Counted from the first letter of the stretch, positions 1 through 9,369 are shown. The stretch is DNA of 64,000 nt from Ancylobacter vacuolatus (GCF_030813595.1 NZ_JAUSUH010000001.1:62001-126000); one strand, 5' to 3'. Made by a program: numbers and translations. Notes: a model not told the origin generated them from the letters alone.

Positions 1-1946
1 AGGACAGGCCGAGCTGTTCCTTCCCGGTCGAGAGGTTCAGCCAGCAATGGGCGGGCGGCCAGCGGGACGGTGCTACCTGCAAGCAGCGCTGCGGCCAGCG
101 AGGCGAGGCGCTGCTCGTTGGAAAGGTCCAGTCCGGCCGAATTGCGTCGCTCCGTGCCGAAAAGCTCCGCCGGGGCGGCGATGCCGCGATGCGGCGCGCC
201 CAGCGGCTCGATGCGCTGGGCGGCGTCGACGGGGCTCTCGGTCAGTTCGTCCAGCGGGACGTTCGGATCGGCGATGCGGTTGACGAAGGAGGTGTTGGCG
301 CCGTTCTCCAGCAGGCGCCGGACGAGATAGGCCAGGAGCGTCTCATGGGTGCCGACGGGTGCGTAAATGCGGCAGGGCCGGCCGAGCTTCTCGCGGCCGA
401 CCACTTCCTCATAGAGCGGCTCGCCCATGCCGTGCAGGCACTGGAATTCATATTGTCCGGCATAGTAGTTGGCGCCGGCCATTTCCATGACGGTGGAAAG
501 CGTCTGGGCGTTGTGGGTGGCGAATTGCGGGAACACGGCGTCCGGGGCCGCGAGCAGCTTGCGGGCGCAGGCGAGATAGGCGACGTCGGTGTGGACCTTG
601 CGCGTATAGACGGGGAAGCCCTCCAACCCATCCACCTGGGCGCGCTTGATCTCGCTGTCCCAATAGGCGCCCTTCACCAGCCGCACCATCAGCCGGTGAC
701 CGGAGCGGCGGGCGAGGTCGATCAGGAAATCGGCCACGTAGGGGCAGCGCTTCTGATAGGCCTGAATGACGAAACCGATGCCATTCCAGCCATTTAGCGC
801 CTCATCAAAACAAAGAGATTCAAGCAGGTCGAGCGAGATTTCCAGCCGATCGGCCTCCTCAGCGTCGATGTTGAGGCCGATGTCATAATGCCGAGCCAGC
901 TTTGCCAGTGCGGTAACGCGCGGCAGCAACTCATTGATAACGCGGGAATATTGCGCGCGGCTGTAACGAGGGTGCAGCGCCGATAGCTTGATCGAGATGC
1001 CCGGGCCTTCATAGATGCCGCGCCCGGCCGAGGCCTTGCCGATGGCGTGGATGGCCTGCTCGTAATCGGCGAAATAGCGCTGCGCGTCGGCCTCGGTGGT
1101 CGCGGCTTCGCCAAGCATATCAAAGGAATAACGGAACCCCTTCGCCTCCATGCGGCGGGAATTGGCCAGCGCCTCGGAGATGGTCTGGCCGGTGACGAAC
1201 TGCTCGCCCATCATCCGCATGGCGACATCGACGCCGCGTCGGATCAACGGCTCGCCGCCGCGACCGATGAGTCTAGTGAGAGCGCCAGTGAGTCCAGTCT
1301 CGCTTGATGTGGAGGTCAATTTGCCGGTGAGCACCAGCCCCCAGGTAGCGGCGTTGACGAACAGCGAGGGGCTGTGGCCGACATGGGCCTGCCAGTCGCC
1401 ATGGCCGATCTTGTCGCGGATCAGCGCGTCGCGGGTGGCACGGTCGGGAATGCGCAGCAGGGCCTCGGCGAGGCACATCAACGCCACGCCTTCCTGGCTG
1501 GAGAGCGAATATTCGTGGATGAGGCCTTCGACCGGCCCCTTCTGTCCCTTTTCGCGCAATGCCTCCACCAGCGCACGGGCGCGGGCCCGGGCGGCCTCCG
1601 CCTTTGCCTCGGGCAGGGTGGCGGAGCCCATGAGGACCGGCACCGCCTCGGTCTCCGGCACCCGATAGGCCGAGGTGATGCGGGCCCGCAGCACGCTCTG
1701 GGGCTGGATGCCGCGGGCGAAGGGCAGGAACGGGCTGTCGGCATGCAGGCCGCCTTCGCCGGGGGCGGGCGTCGCCGCCGCCACCGGTGGCGACAGGGCG
1801 GCAAGCCCGCGCTCGGTGCGCTCAATGGCGGCGGTGAGCGCGCCCTTGACCAGGGCGTGCGCGGTGCAACCCTCGCGCTCGGCGGCGGCCTTAAGACGGG
1901 AGCGCAACTCGTCGTCGATCTTCACGCCGATGGTCGTCTGCGACAT
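1..1946 (-). CDS. putA: Trifunctional-type PutA: proline dehydrogenase / P5C dehydrogenase, N-terminal part
   Basis: The protein oxidises proline to P5C with FAD and then to glutamate with NAD. About 648 residues are visible and the gene runs off the window start, so most of the aldehyde dehydrogenase half is missing. Residues 1-45 (MSQTTIGVKIDDELRSRLKA and following) match a ribbon-helix-helix DNA-binding domain, the feature of PutA forms that repress their own gene. The proline dehydrogenase barrel follows, with the signature FSFDMLGEAA-like stretch (here YSFDMLGEAATT) and the C-terminal RRLLENGANTSFVNR motif. The start ATG at 1946 has AGAGGGA about seven bases upstream. The gene is divergent from the luciferase-like oxidoreductase. 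The visible frame has no interruption. Confidence 0.95.
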   Translation of the reverse strand, partial: MSQTTIGVKIDDELRSRLKAAAEREGCTAHALVKGALTAAIERTERGLAALSPPVAAATPAPGEGGLHADSPFLPFARGIQPQSVLRARITSAYRVPETEAVPVLMGSATLPEAKAEAARARARALVEALREKGQKGPVEGLIHEYSLSSQEGVALMCLAEALLRIPDRATRDALIRDKIGHGDWQAHVGHSPSLFVNAATWGLVLTGKLTSTSSETGLTGALTRLIGRGGEPLIRRGVDVAMRMMGEQFVTGQTISEALANSRRMEAKGFRYSFDMLGEAATTEADAQRYFADYEQAIHAIGKASAGRGIYEGPGISIKLSALHPRYSRAQYSRVINELLPRVTALAKLARHYDIGLNIDAEEADRLEISLDLLESLCFDEALNGWNGIGFVIQAYQKRCPYVADFLIDLARRSGHRLMVRLVKGAYWDSEIKRAQVDGLEGFPVYTRKVHTDVAYLACARKLLAAPDAVFPQFATHNAQTLSTVMEMAGANYYAGQYEFQCLHGMGEPLYEEVVGREKLGRPCRIYAPVGTHETLLAYLVRRLLENGANTSFVNRIADPNVPLDELTESPVDAAQRIEPLGAPHRGIAAPAELFGTERRNSAGLDLSNEQRLASLAAALLAGSTVPLAARPLLAEPLDREGTARPV

Positions 1947-2006
1947 GATGCGATCCCTCTTTGCCTCGGTCGAAGTGGCCCCAAGGCGCGCTTCTATGAT
2001 AAAAAG

Positions 2007-2075
2007 TGTAACCTCAGAGACCAATAAGTGCAACCAGATCGGAGAGGGGGTGATGGCGCGCTTTTGCAGGTTGCG
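2007..2075. promoter_or_regulatory. Candidate PutA operator sites upstream of putA
   Basis: The putA leader contains TGCAAC at 2029-2034, the reverse complement of GTTGCA, which is the core recognised by the E. coli PutA ribbon-helix-helix domain. A near match, TGTAAC, lies at 2007-2012, exactly 22 bp away (about two helical turns), and GTTGCG lies at 2070-2075. The two left sites form a direct repeat AGTGYAACC. Since this PutA carries an RHH domain, autorepression here is plausible. It is inferred from short motifs only. Confidence 0.35.
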
Positions 2076-2202
2076 CCCGTGCGCTCACGGCCCGGTATGG
2101 GCCTGCGGTGATGGCCCGGGCGGCGGGCCGTTTGCCGCTGCCGCCATGGTGACATGCAGGATACTCCTTGGCAGCAAGGCAGGGGATACCCACCTGAGCC
2201 GC

Positions 2203-3231
2203 ATGACCCGTCTTGCAAGCACCCCCCTTTCCGTTCTCGACCTCTCCTTCGTTGCCTCCGGCAGCAGCGGGCCTGAGGCGCTGCGCGGCACGCTCGACCT
2301 CGCCCGCCATGTCGACGGGCTGGGCTTTTCCCGCTTCTGGGTGGCCGAGCATCACAATCTGGCCTCCGTCGCCTCTGGCGCGCCTGACATTATGGCGGGG
2401 CAGATCCTCGCCGTGACGGAGCGGATCCGCGTCGGCTCCGGTGGCGTCATGTTGCCCAACCACGCCCCGCTGATGGTCGCCGAGCGCTTCAAGGTTCTGG
2501 AAGCGCTCTATCCCGACCGGGTCGATCTCGGCCTCGGCCGGGCGCCCGGCACCGACCAGCTCACCTCGCACGCGCTGCGCCGCCGACAGGACGTCGACCC
2601 CGGCGACGATTTCCTCGACCGGCTGAAGGAACTGATGCTGTGGGACAGCGGCCAATGGCCGGCCGACCATCCCTACCGCACGATTCAGGTGATGCCGGTG
2701 GACGTGAAGCTGCCGCCGATCTGGCTGCTCGGCTCGTCAGGCTACAGCGCCCGGCTCTCGGCGCAATTGGGGTTGGGCTATGCCTATGCCCATCACTTCG
2801 CCCAGCATGACGTGCTGGACGCGATGTTGAGCTACCGCGCCGGCTTCCAGCCTTCCGAGACGCTGGCGGCCCCGCATGCCATTCTCGCCCTGGCTGTGGT
2901 GTGCGCACCGACCGACGAGGAGGCGGAATATCTCGCCGGCAGCGTCGACCTCGCCCATCTGCGCCGCGCGCGCGGTCATTACGGGCCTATCCCGACGGCG
3001 GAAGAGGCTGCCGCCTATCCCTATACCGAGGCGGACCGCGCCTTCATCCGCCGCAACCGCGACAAGGTGCTGGTCGGCGGGCCGGACAAGGTGGCGCAGG
3101 GGCTGGAGCGGTTCCTCGACACCACGCTGGCGGACGAACTGATGATCGCCACCGCCATTCCCGACCTGGCGGCGAAGAAGCGCTCCTATACGCTGGTGAA
3201 GGCGTTGCAGGCGGTGTCGGCGGCGGCCTGA
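2203..3231 (+). CDS. LLM-class flavin-dependent oxidoreductase (luciferase-like)
   Basis: A 342-residue protein of the bacterial luciferase-like monooxygenase family, which uses FMNH2 or F420-type flavins for oxidations. Family signs are the N-terminal barrel strand (LSVLDLSFV), the FSRFWVAEHHN motif near residue 45, the IRVGSGGVMLPNHAPL segment and the DLGLGRAPGTD loop. The start MTRLASTPL is chosen because the family fold begins there. The longer upstream frame is low-quality sequence, and no strong ribosome site is visible. The substrate cannot be told. It is a single gene, divergent from putA and followed by a palindromic repeat. Confidence 0.9.
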   Translation: MTRLASTPLSVLDLSFVASGSSGPEALRGTLDLARHVDGLGFSRFWVAEHHNLASVASGAPDIMAGQILAVTERIRVGSGGVMLPNHAPLMVAERFKVLEALYPDRVDLGLGRAPGTDQLTSHALRRRQDVDPGDDFLDRLKELMLWDSGQWPADHPYRTIQVMPVDVKLPPIWLLGSSGYSARLSAQLGLGYAYAHHFAQHDVLDAMLSYRAGFQPSETLAAPHAILALAVVCAPTDEEAEYLAGSVDLAHLRRARGHYGPIPTAEEAAAYPYTEADRAFIRRNRDKVLVGGPDKVAQGLERFLDTTLADELMIATAIPDLAAKKRSYTLVKALQAVSAAA

Positions 3232-3250
3232 CGTTGCGTCCCTGAAATAG

Positions 3251-3340
3251 CGTTCCGGACGGCCGCAGGCCGATCCGGGATCGTGTGTTGATATCGGATG
3301 CCGATCCCGGCTCTCCGCTGCGCTTCGGACGGGATGACGT
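3251..3340. repeat. Intergenic palindromic repeat, family A, copy 1
   Basis: This lies between two convergent genes. It carries the core CGGACGGCCGCAGGCCGATC, then GATCCCGGCTCTCCGCTGCG and a closing GGGATGACG. The arms can fold on each other (CCGGGATC against GATCCCGG). Related copies lie at 12696, 17658, 45978 and 60687. Confidence 0.8.
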
Positions 3341-3349
3341 CTGAGGGGG

Positions 3350-4303
3350 CTACCCCGCCGCCTTTGCCGGGCGGGTCACCAGCCAGATGCCGAGCGCGAT
3401 CGGCACAATGCCGAGGATGTCCAGCAGCGGCACGGCTTCGCCCAGCAGCAGCCAGCCGAAGAACAGGCCGAGCGGCGGCATGAGGAAGTGCAGGCTGGAT
3501 GCCGCCGTCGCCGAGGCGCGGGTGAGTAGGTAGAACCAAAGTCCATAGCCGCCTATGGAAACGCCGATCACCAGAAAGGCGAGGCCGCCGAAAAGGTTGG
3601 CGGTGAGGCGGATGTCGCCCGTGCTTTCGGTCGCGAGGGCAACGGGAATGAGGGCAAGTCCGCCGGCGAGGCACTGCACGGCATTGCCGCTCCATACCCC
3701 CCCGCGCGGGGCGAAATATTTGAACGCCAGCGTGCCGGCGGCGAGCGCGGATACGCCGCCGCCGATCAGCAGCGTGCCGGCCAGCGTCTCATGCGCGCCG
3801 GCAAGGCGCGAGCGCAGCACGATGACGACGCCGATGAGGCCGAGCGCGATGCCGGCCCATTTCGCCACGCTCATTCTCTCACCCAGCAGCGGCCCGGCGC
3901 CCAGCGCCACCAGCAGCGGCAGGCAGCTGGTAAGCACGGCCGTATAGGCGGAGGAGGTGAAGGTGAGCGCGGTCCAGTTCAGCCCGAGATAGACCGCATT
4001 GTTGAGAATGCCGATGCCGATCAGCGCCACGATGTCCCGCCGGCGAACCGGCGGCTGGCCTTTGCGCCGGCCGGCATTGTCCCAGAGCGGGGCCAGCGCC
4101 AGCATGATCGAGCCGGCGAGCAGCAAGCGCACCGAGAGCAGGATCAGCGGCGGGCAATCGGCCAGAGCGAGTTTGGCGCCGGCAAAGGCCGAGGACCACA
4201 GCACGCAGAACAGCCCCACCAGCAGCGGCAGCGGCAAAAAAGTTCGGGGGGCAACGGCGACCGCCGCCGAAGCTACCGGGCTCGCCTTTGATGCGGGTGG
4301 CAT
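3350..4303 (-). CDS. EamA/DMT-superfamily transporter
   Basis: A 317-residue integral membrane protein with about ten hydrophobic segments arranged as two EamA repeats (roughly residues 25-160 and 175-310). That is the usual size and design of drug/metabolite transporter exporters. Typical elements are the FVLWSSAFAGAKLAL-like first helix, TALTFTSSAYTAVL at the end of repeat 1, and LLGEAVPLLDILGIVPIALG in the last pair. It follows the FAD monooxygenase on the same strand after a 113-base gap, so co-transcription is possible. The substrate is unknown. Confidence 0.9.
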   Translation of the reverse strand: MPPASKASPVASAAVAVAPRTFLPLPLLVGLFCVLWSSAFAGAKLALADCPPLILLSVRLLLAGSIMLALAPLWDNAGRRKGQPPVRRRDIVALIGIGILNNAVYLGLNWTALTFTSSAYTAVLTSCLPLLVALGAGPLLGERMSVAKWAGIALGLIGVVIVLRSRLAGAHETLAGTLLIGGGVSALAAGTLAFKYFAPRGGVWSGNAVQCLAGGLALIPVALATESTGDIRLTANLFGGLAFLVIGVSIGGYGLWFYLLTRASATAASSLHFLMPPLGLFFGWLLLGEAVPLLDILGIVPIALGIWLVTRPAKAAG

Positions 4304-4416
4304 CGCCGATCTCCATTCTCAATGGCGCGCACCCTAGGCGGGGCGGTCTCGATCGGAAAACGAGATGTTTTTATAGCCTCTATGAGGAAAATCGATGCCG
4401 CTCTGCGGGCACCGCC

Positions 4417-5595
4417 TCACGCCCGCCAGTCATAGATCCAGCGGTAGCGCTCCAGCACTGCGCTCTCCGGTTGGACCCGCATGACGAGATCGCGGGCGAG
4501 GCGGGCCGCGCCGCCGAGGTGGTAGATGCGGTCCATGCCCCGCGCGGCGCGCTGCACGCGGGCGGTGCGGGGCACGCGCGCGGCCTCGTAGCGGCGCAGC
4601 GCGGCAGGAAGGTCGGGAGCGTCCGCCAGCTCGCGAGCGAGCACCACCGCGTCCTCGATCGCCTGCGCCGCGCCCTGGGCAAGGAAGGGCGGCATGGCGT
4701 GGGCGGCGTCCCCGAGCAGCGTCACCGCGCCGGTGCCCCAGTTGGTGAGCGGGTCGAGATCGAACAACGCCCAGCGCAGCCAGCGCTCCGGCGCGTCGAG
4801 CAGGGCGCGGGCGTCGGCGCACCAGCCGCGATAATGCGCGAGAAGCTCGTCGCGCCCGCCGGCCTCGCTCCAGCCATGCACCTCGCGTTCGTCGGGGGTG
4901 ACGGCGACCAGATTGATCGCCCGGCCGGCCTGCACGGGATAGGTGACGAGATGGGCGCCGGGGCCGAGCCACAGCCGCGTCACCTTGTCGGTAAGACGGG
5001 CGGGCAGCGCCTCAACCGGCACGGTGGCCCGCCAGGCAGCCCGGTGGCGGAAGGAGGCCTTCGCCTGCGGCTGCAGCGCGCCGCGCACCACCGAGCGCAG
5101 GCCGTCGGCACCGATGAGCGCATCGGCCGCCAGCGTCGCCGCGCCATCGGCGTTGCGAAGCTTCAGGGCGACGCCGGTGCTGTCCTGGGTGAAGTTCTCC
5201 AGCGTGTGGCCAAGCCTGAGCGTGATCGACGGAACCTCGCGCACCGCATCGAGCAGGGCGGATTGCAGATCAGCGCGGTGGATGACGAGAAAGGGGCCGC
5301 CGAAGCGGGCCTCGGCGGCCGCCCCCATCGGCCCGCCGGCGAGCCTTGTGCCGCGTCGCCCGTCGAGCACGGCGAAGGCGGTTGGGAACACCGCCTGTTC
5401 GGCCACGCGCTCATAGACACCGAGCGCTTTCAGGCAGCGCGTGGCATTGGCGGCAAGCTGGACGCCGGCGCCGGCCTCCTCCAGCACCTCCGCCCGCTCA
5501 AGCAGCGTGACGGCAAAGCCGGCCTTCGCCAGAGCAAGGGCGGCGGTGAGGCCGCCTATGCCGGCACCGGCGATGGCGATGGAGCGGGCGGACAA
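4417..5595 (-). CDS. FAD-dependent aromatic monooxygenase (salicylate hydroxylase / UbiH class)
   Basis: A 392-residue group A flavoprotein monooxygenase, probably hydroxylating an aromatic or quinone-like substrate with NAD(P)H and O2. All three family motifs are visible: GxGxxG at the N-terminus (IAGAGIGGLTAAL), the DG motif (DALIGADGLRSVVR) and the GD motif (LLGDAAHAMPPFLAQGAAQA). The likely start is TTG at 5595, because it places the dinucleotide fold at residue 6 as is usual. It starts nine bases after the zf-CHCC gene stop, so the two are almost surely one transcript. Confidence 0.88.
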   Translation of the reverse strand: MSARSIAIAGAGIGGLTAALALAKAGFAVTLLERAEVLEEAGAGVQLAANATRCLKALGVYERVAEQAVFPTAFAVLDGRRGTRLAGGPMGAAAEARFGGPFLVIHRADLQSALLDAVREVPSITLRLGHTLENFTQDSTGVALKLRNADGAATLAADALIGADGLRSVVRGALQPQAKASFRHRAAWRATVPVEALPARLTDKVTRLWLGPGAHLVTYPVQAGRAINLVAVTPDEREVHGWSEAGGRDELLAHYRGWCADARALLDAPERWLRWALFDLDPLTNWGTGAVTLLGDAAHAMPPFLAQGAAQAIEDAVVLARELADAPDLPAALRRYEAARVPRTARVQRAARGMDRIYHLGGAARLARDLVMRVQPESAVLERYRWIYDWRA

Positions 5596-5604
5596 GGGTG
5601 CCGC

Positions 5605-5853
5605 TCAGGCGGCGGCCGGAATCTCGAACAGCGCGCCCGGCGGGGTCGAGTCGGTGCCGTGCAGGTGGGAATCGAAGGTGTAGAGCGTCGAGCAATAGGG
5701 GCAGATGATCTCGTCGTCGGAGCCCATGTCGAGGAAGACATGCGGGTGGTCATAGGGCGGCAGAGCGCCCACGCACATGAATTCGCGTGCCCCGATGGCG
5801 ATCTTCGCCACGCCGGCCGAATTGTGGAAGTGGGGAACGACGTGGCCCGCCAT
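5605..5853 (-). CDS. Small zf-CHCC zinc-finger domain protein (NDUFS6-like)
   Basis: An 82-residue protein with the zf-CHCC pattern: Cys in EFMCVGA, His in YDHPHVFLDMG, and the CxxC pair in ICPYCSTLY. This is the zinc-binding domain of mitochondrial complex I subunit NDUFS6, which alphaproteobacteria carry as a small separate protein. A role in complex I assembly or stability is family knowledge and is not proven here. It is first in a likely operon with the FAD monooxygenase. The start is set at MAGHVVPHFHN, the expected family N-terminus. Confidence 0.87.
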   Translation of the reverse strand: MAGHVVPHFHNSAGVAKIAIGAREFMCVGALPPYDHPHVFLDMGSDDEIICPYCSTLYTFDSHLHGTDSTPPGALFEIPAAA

Positions 5854-5979
5854 GATGTTCGCCTGTCCGCGCTCGTGTTGAAATCGGCGCGACCATAGCT
5901 GCTGGCGCGCCGCGGTCCAAGGGGCCGAATGCGGGGCCGGATGCCGCGCCTGTGCATCGTGGCCCATCGCTTCGCCATA

Positions 5980-7020
5980 ATGAACGGGCAGAAAGCGGCA
6001 ATCGCGCTGCGTGATCCCCATATCAACGCCATGTACCGCTTCTTCGCCGCCTTCGGATTTCTGCTCGCCTTTGCCGGTGCCGCCCATTGGGTGGTGCCGG
6101 TGGCGCGGCATGCCTTCGCGCTGGTGAGCGCGCAGGACGATGCGGCCCGGCTGGCCGATCTCCAGCTTGCCGGTGTGTTGACGCCCGAGCGCACCGCCGT
6201 GGAGATCGACGCCGCGCTGGCGGAAGACGACGGCGAACTCGCCGCGAGCTTCATCGAACTGGCGGACGCGCGCGGCGTGCCTGTGACAGCCGAGCGCCGG
6301 GCCCGCGTTGCTCTGGCCAATGCGCCCGGTGCCAGTTTTGCGCGCGGGGCGGGCAGCTTCGGCCATGGCTTCCTGACCGGGCAGGGCGAGGACCTCGCCG
6401 GACTCGCCGGGGCAACGGCGGGCGACCTCACCGTGTGGGGCGATGTGCGCGACCTCGGCCGCGAGGCGGCGAACTGGGCGCGCGGCGAGCCGGTGGACCA
6501 ATTTATGGTCAACCTCGCCGGCATTGGCATCGTGGCGACCGGAGCGACCTATGCCGCTTTCGGCGCGCCGCTGACCTTCCGGGCCGGCATTTCCGTGCTG
6601 AAGGGCGCGCGACGGGCCGGCGTGGTCGGCGGGCGCTTCGCCGGCAACATCACGGCCGCGGTGCGGGGCGGCTCAAAGGCGACGCTCGCTGCGCTGGTGG
6701 GCGATCTCGGCACAGCGGGCTCCAAGGCGGGCACGCGCGCCACCTTCGCCGGGCTGCGTCATGTCGACGATGCGGCCGGCGCGGCGCGGCTGAGCGTGTT
6801 GGCGCAGGCCAAGGGTGGCAAGACGCTGGCCATCTTCAAGACGCTGGGACGGGGCGCGCTGTTTCTCACCGAGGCGCTGGCCAAGCTCGCCTTCTGGGTC
6901 ATGGCGGGCGTGCTGAACCTGTTCGGCCTCATTGCCTCGTTTAATTCCATGATGGTGGCGATGCTTCGCCCGATGTGGAAAAAGAAAAAGCCCCGCCGGC
7001 GGCTGTTGCTGCCGGCGTGA
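5980..7020 (+). CDS. Conserved hypothetical membrane protein
   Basis: I do not recognise a named family. From ATG 5980 the protein has 346 residues. A second ATG at 6031 would place the first hydrophobic helix (FFAAFGFLLAFAGAAHWVV) at the extreme N-terminus, and neither start has a clear ribosome site. The middle is Ala/Gly-rich with two weakly hydrophobic stretches (NLAGIGIVATGATYAAFGAP and one near residue 300). The protein ends in a strongly basic tail KKKKPRRR. The DUF4087 gene begins 17 bases downstream, suggesting one transcript. Coding bias and length support a real gene. Confidence 0.7.
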   Translation: MNGQKAAIALRDPHINAMYRFFAAFGFLLAFAGAAHWVVPVARHAFALVSAQDDAARLADLQLAGVLTPERTAVEIDAALAEDDGELAASFIELADARGVPVTAERRARVALANAPGASFARGAGSFGHGFLTGQGEDLAGLAGATAGDLTVWGDVRDLGREAANWARGEPVDQFMVNLAGIGIVATGATYAAFGAPLTFRAGISVLKGARRAGVVGGRFAGNITAAVRGGSKATLAALVGDLGTAGSKAGTRATFAGLRHVDDAAGAARLSVLAQAKGGKTLAIFKTLGRGALFLTEALAKLAFWVMAGVLNLFGLIASFNSMMVAMLRPMWKKKKPRRRLLLPA

Positions 7021-7036
7021 GGCCTTTGAGGAGGCG

Positions 7037-7408
7037 ATGATGCGCCGTGCCCTGATGACGTTGTTCTCCTTCGCCGTGCTGGCGCTCGCTTCCCTGCCGG
7101 CCGGCGCGGCGGAAAACCGCTGCGGCTGGTATGTGAATCCGACGCCGGGCAACTGGTATCTGACCGACCGCGACGGCGACTGGTGGATGCGCTCGCAGGG
7201 CGGCATGGAGGCCGAGGGCTTCGACAACGCCCCCGATTTCGACGCCAAGCAATATGTGAAGCTGCAGCCAAACGGCTATGGCTATGGCTGCGCCTGCCTG
7301 AGCGTCGACACCGACAAGTCGGAGATGAACATCACCCGCATCTATTCCGGCAACATCCTGCCGCTGTCGCGCTGCCGAAACGACAAGACGTTGAAGAAGC
7401 CGGGTTGA
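7037..7408 (+). CDS. DUF4087 family exported protein
   Basis: A 123-residue protein with a clear signal peptide (RRALMTLFSFAVLALASLPA, cleavage near AGAAEN) and a mature domain beginning NRCGWYVNPTPGNWYLTDRD, the hallmark of DUF4087. Conserved cysteines appear at RCGW, GYGCAC and SRCR and probably form disulfides in the periplasm. GAGGAGG lies just upstream of the ATG. Its function is unknown. It is probably co-transcribed with the preceding membrane protein. Confidence 0.85.
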   Translation: MMRRALMTLFSFAVLALASLPAGAAENRCGWYVNPTPGNWYLTDRDGDWWMRSQGGMEAEGFDNAPDFDAKQYVKLQPNGYGYGCACLSVDTDKSEMNITRIYSGNILPLSRCRNDKTLKKPG

Positions 7409-7476
7409 CACGCGGGCGCGGGTTGGCAGCGGGGGCCTGGCTGATTAGCGTGCCGTTCCCCGGAACGGAGCGCCTT

Positions 7477-8229
7477 ATGCCGACCTTCAGCCATGACGGA
7501 ATAGCGTTTTCCTACCTCGACGAGGGGGAGGGGGAGCCGATCGTGCTCGTGCACGGCTTCGGCTCGACCAAGGAGATCAACTGGGTCGGGCCGGGCTGGG
7601 TCTCGACGCTGACCGGCGCCGGCCGCCGGGTGATCGCGCTCGACAATCGCGGCCACGGCGCCTCGGCCAAGCTCTACCAGCCGGAACTCTACGACCCGTG
7701 GCTGATGGCCCGCGATGTCCTCGCGCTCATCGCCCATCTCGGGCTGCCCCGTGCCGACCTGCTGGGCTATTCGATGGGGGGGCGGATCAGCGCCTGCGCC
7801 GCGCTGACCGCGCCGGAGCGGGTGCGCTCGCTGGTGCTGGGCGGCATCGGCATCCACCTCATCGCTGGCGCCGGCCTTCCGATCACCATCGCCGACGCCC
7901 TGCGCGCCCCCAGCCTTGACGATGTGACCGACCCGATGGGGCGGATGTTCCGCGCCTTCGCCGACCAGACAAAGAGCGATCGCGAGGCGCTGGCGGCCTG
8001 CATCATCGGCTCGCGCCGCACGCTGAGCCGCGAGGAGGTGGCGCGGATCAGCGTGCCGACGCTGATCGCGGTGGGCACCCGCGACGAGGTGGCCGGCGCG
8101 CCCGGGCCGCTCGCCGAGCTGATCCCGGATGCCCGGGCGATCGACATTCCCGACCGCGACCATATGCGCGCCGTTGGCGACAAAGTGTTCAAAGAGGCGG
8201 TGCTGGCCTTCCTTGCCGAACCGCGCTGA
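7477..8229 (+). CDS. Alpha/beta-fold hydrolase
   Basis: A 250-residue single-domain hydrolase. The oxyanion-side motif HGFGSTKEIN is followed by ALDNRGHGAS and the nucleophile elbow GYSMGG with Ser at about residue 99. The acid lies in a GTRDEVAG turn, and the catalytic His is in DRDHMRAVGD near the C-terminus. The start at MPTFSHDGIAFSYLDEGEG is the usual N-terminus for this class. The substrate (ester, haloalkane or other) cannot be inferred. It is a single gene between the DUF4087 gene and cysE. Confidence 0.9.
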   Translation: MPTFSHDGIAFSYLDEGEGEPIVLVHGFGSTKEINWVGPGWVSTLTGAGRRVIALDNRGHGASAKLYQPELYDPWLMARDVLALIAHLGLPRADLLGYSMGGRISACAALTAPERVRSLVLGGIGIHLIAGAGLPITIADALRAPSLDDVTDPMGRMFRAFADQTKSDREALAACIIGSRRTLSREEVARISVPTLIAVGTRDEVAGAPGPLAELIPDARAIDIPDRDHMRAVGDKVFKEAVLAFLAEPR

Positions 8230-8508
8230 GGCGGGGAGGGGGTGGCAAGGTGCCGGCGCCCCTTCTTGCCATTTTGATTCAAGAAGGGCGGAAAGCCGAG
8301 TCAACGGAATCGCTTGGCGGGCGTTGTTGGCAAAGAGAATCGGCGTCGGCTCAGATTCCGATTCAACCGCGATCCGCCGGCGGCAGGGATGCCCGATCAT
8401 GCATTCGTGCAATCCCGACGGCGTAGGCCGGTGCCGGCGCTTGTGTTAGGCTCGAGCCAACTCGGGACATCTGGCCGGCGCCCAGGGGCGAACGGCGAGG
8501 GTAGAAAA

Positions 8509-9369
8509 ATGGCTGTGAATTCTCTTCAGCGCGTCGAGGCGCCGCGCGCACTCGACAAGGTCGATCCGGTTTGGGCGCGCATCCGCGCCGAGGCGGAGAC
8601 GATCACCCAACGCGAGCCGGCGCTCGCCAGCTTCGTCTATTCCACGGTGCTCTATCACACCACGCTGGAGCGGGCGGTGGCGCACCGCATCGCCCAGCGG
8701 CTCGACCATGGCGACGTGCCGGCCGACATCATCCGCCAGGCCTTCGAGGAGGCGGTGGCGGAAGATCCCGGGCTCGGGGTCGCGATCCGCGCCGACATCG
8801 TCGCGGTTCTTGATCGCGACCCCGCGACCGACCGGGCGATCCAGCCCCTGCTCTATTTCAAGGGCTTCCACGCCATCCAGACCCATCGCCTGGCGCACTG
8901 GCTGTGGAAGAACGGCCGCACCGATTTCGCGCTCTATCTGCAAAGCCGCTCCTCGGCGGTGAATCAGGTCGACATCAACCCGGCCGCGCCCTTCGGACGC
9001 GGCATCTTCTTCGACCATGCCACCGGCATCGTGGTCGGCGAGACGGCTGTGATCGAGGACAATGTCTCGGTGCTGCAGGGCGTCACGCTGGGCGGCACCG
9101 GCAAGGAGCATGGCGACCGTCACCCGAAGATCCGCCATGGCGTGCTCCTCGGCGCCGGCGCCAAGGTGCTCGGCAATATCGAGGTCGGCCATTGCGCCCG
9201 CGTCGCCGCCGGCTCGGTGGTGCTGAAGCCCGTGCCCGCCCGCACCACCGTGGCCGGGGTGCCCGCCAAGGTGGTGGGCGAGGCCGGCTGTGCCGAGCCC
9301 TCGCGCAGCATGGACCAGATGTTCGACCAGTTCTCGGACATGCCCTCCTTCCTCGGCGAGGCGATCTGA
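8509..9369 (+). CDS. cysE: Serine O-acetyltransferase
   Basis: This enzyme acetylates L-serine with acetyl-CoA, the first step of cysteine synthesis. The protein has 286 residues: an alpha-helical N-terminal domain followed by left-handed beta-helix hexapeptide repeats (about residues 165-250). The classic catalytic and binding sequence RGIFFDHATGIVVGETAVI is followed by the GGTGKEHGDRHPKI loop. The start MAVNSLQRV lies after an AGGGTAGAAAA stretch. The DUF3126 gene comes next, a pairing I recall as common in Hyphomicrobiales. Confidence 0.96.
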   Translation: MAVNSLQRVEAPRALDKVDPVWARIRAEAETITQREPALASFVYSTVLYHTTLERAVAHRIAQRLDHGDVPADIIRQAFEEAVAEDPGLGVAIRADIVAVLDRDPATDRAIQPLLYFKGFHAIQTHRLAHWLWKNGRTDFALYLQSRSSAVNQVDINPAAPFGRGIFFDHATGIVVGETAVIEDNVSVLQGVTLGGTGKEHGDRHPKIRHGVLLGAGAKVLGNIEVGHCARVAAGSVVLKPVPARTTVAGVPAKVVGEAGCAEPSRSMDQMFDQFSDMPSFLGEAI

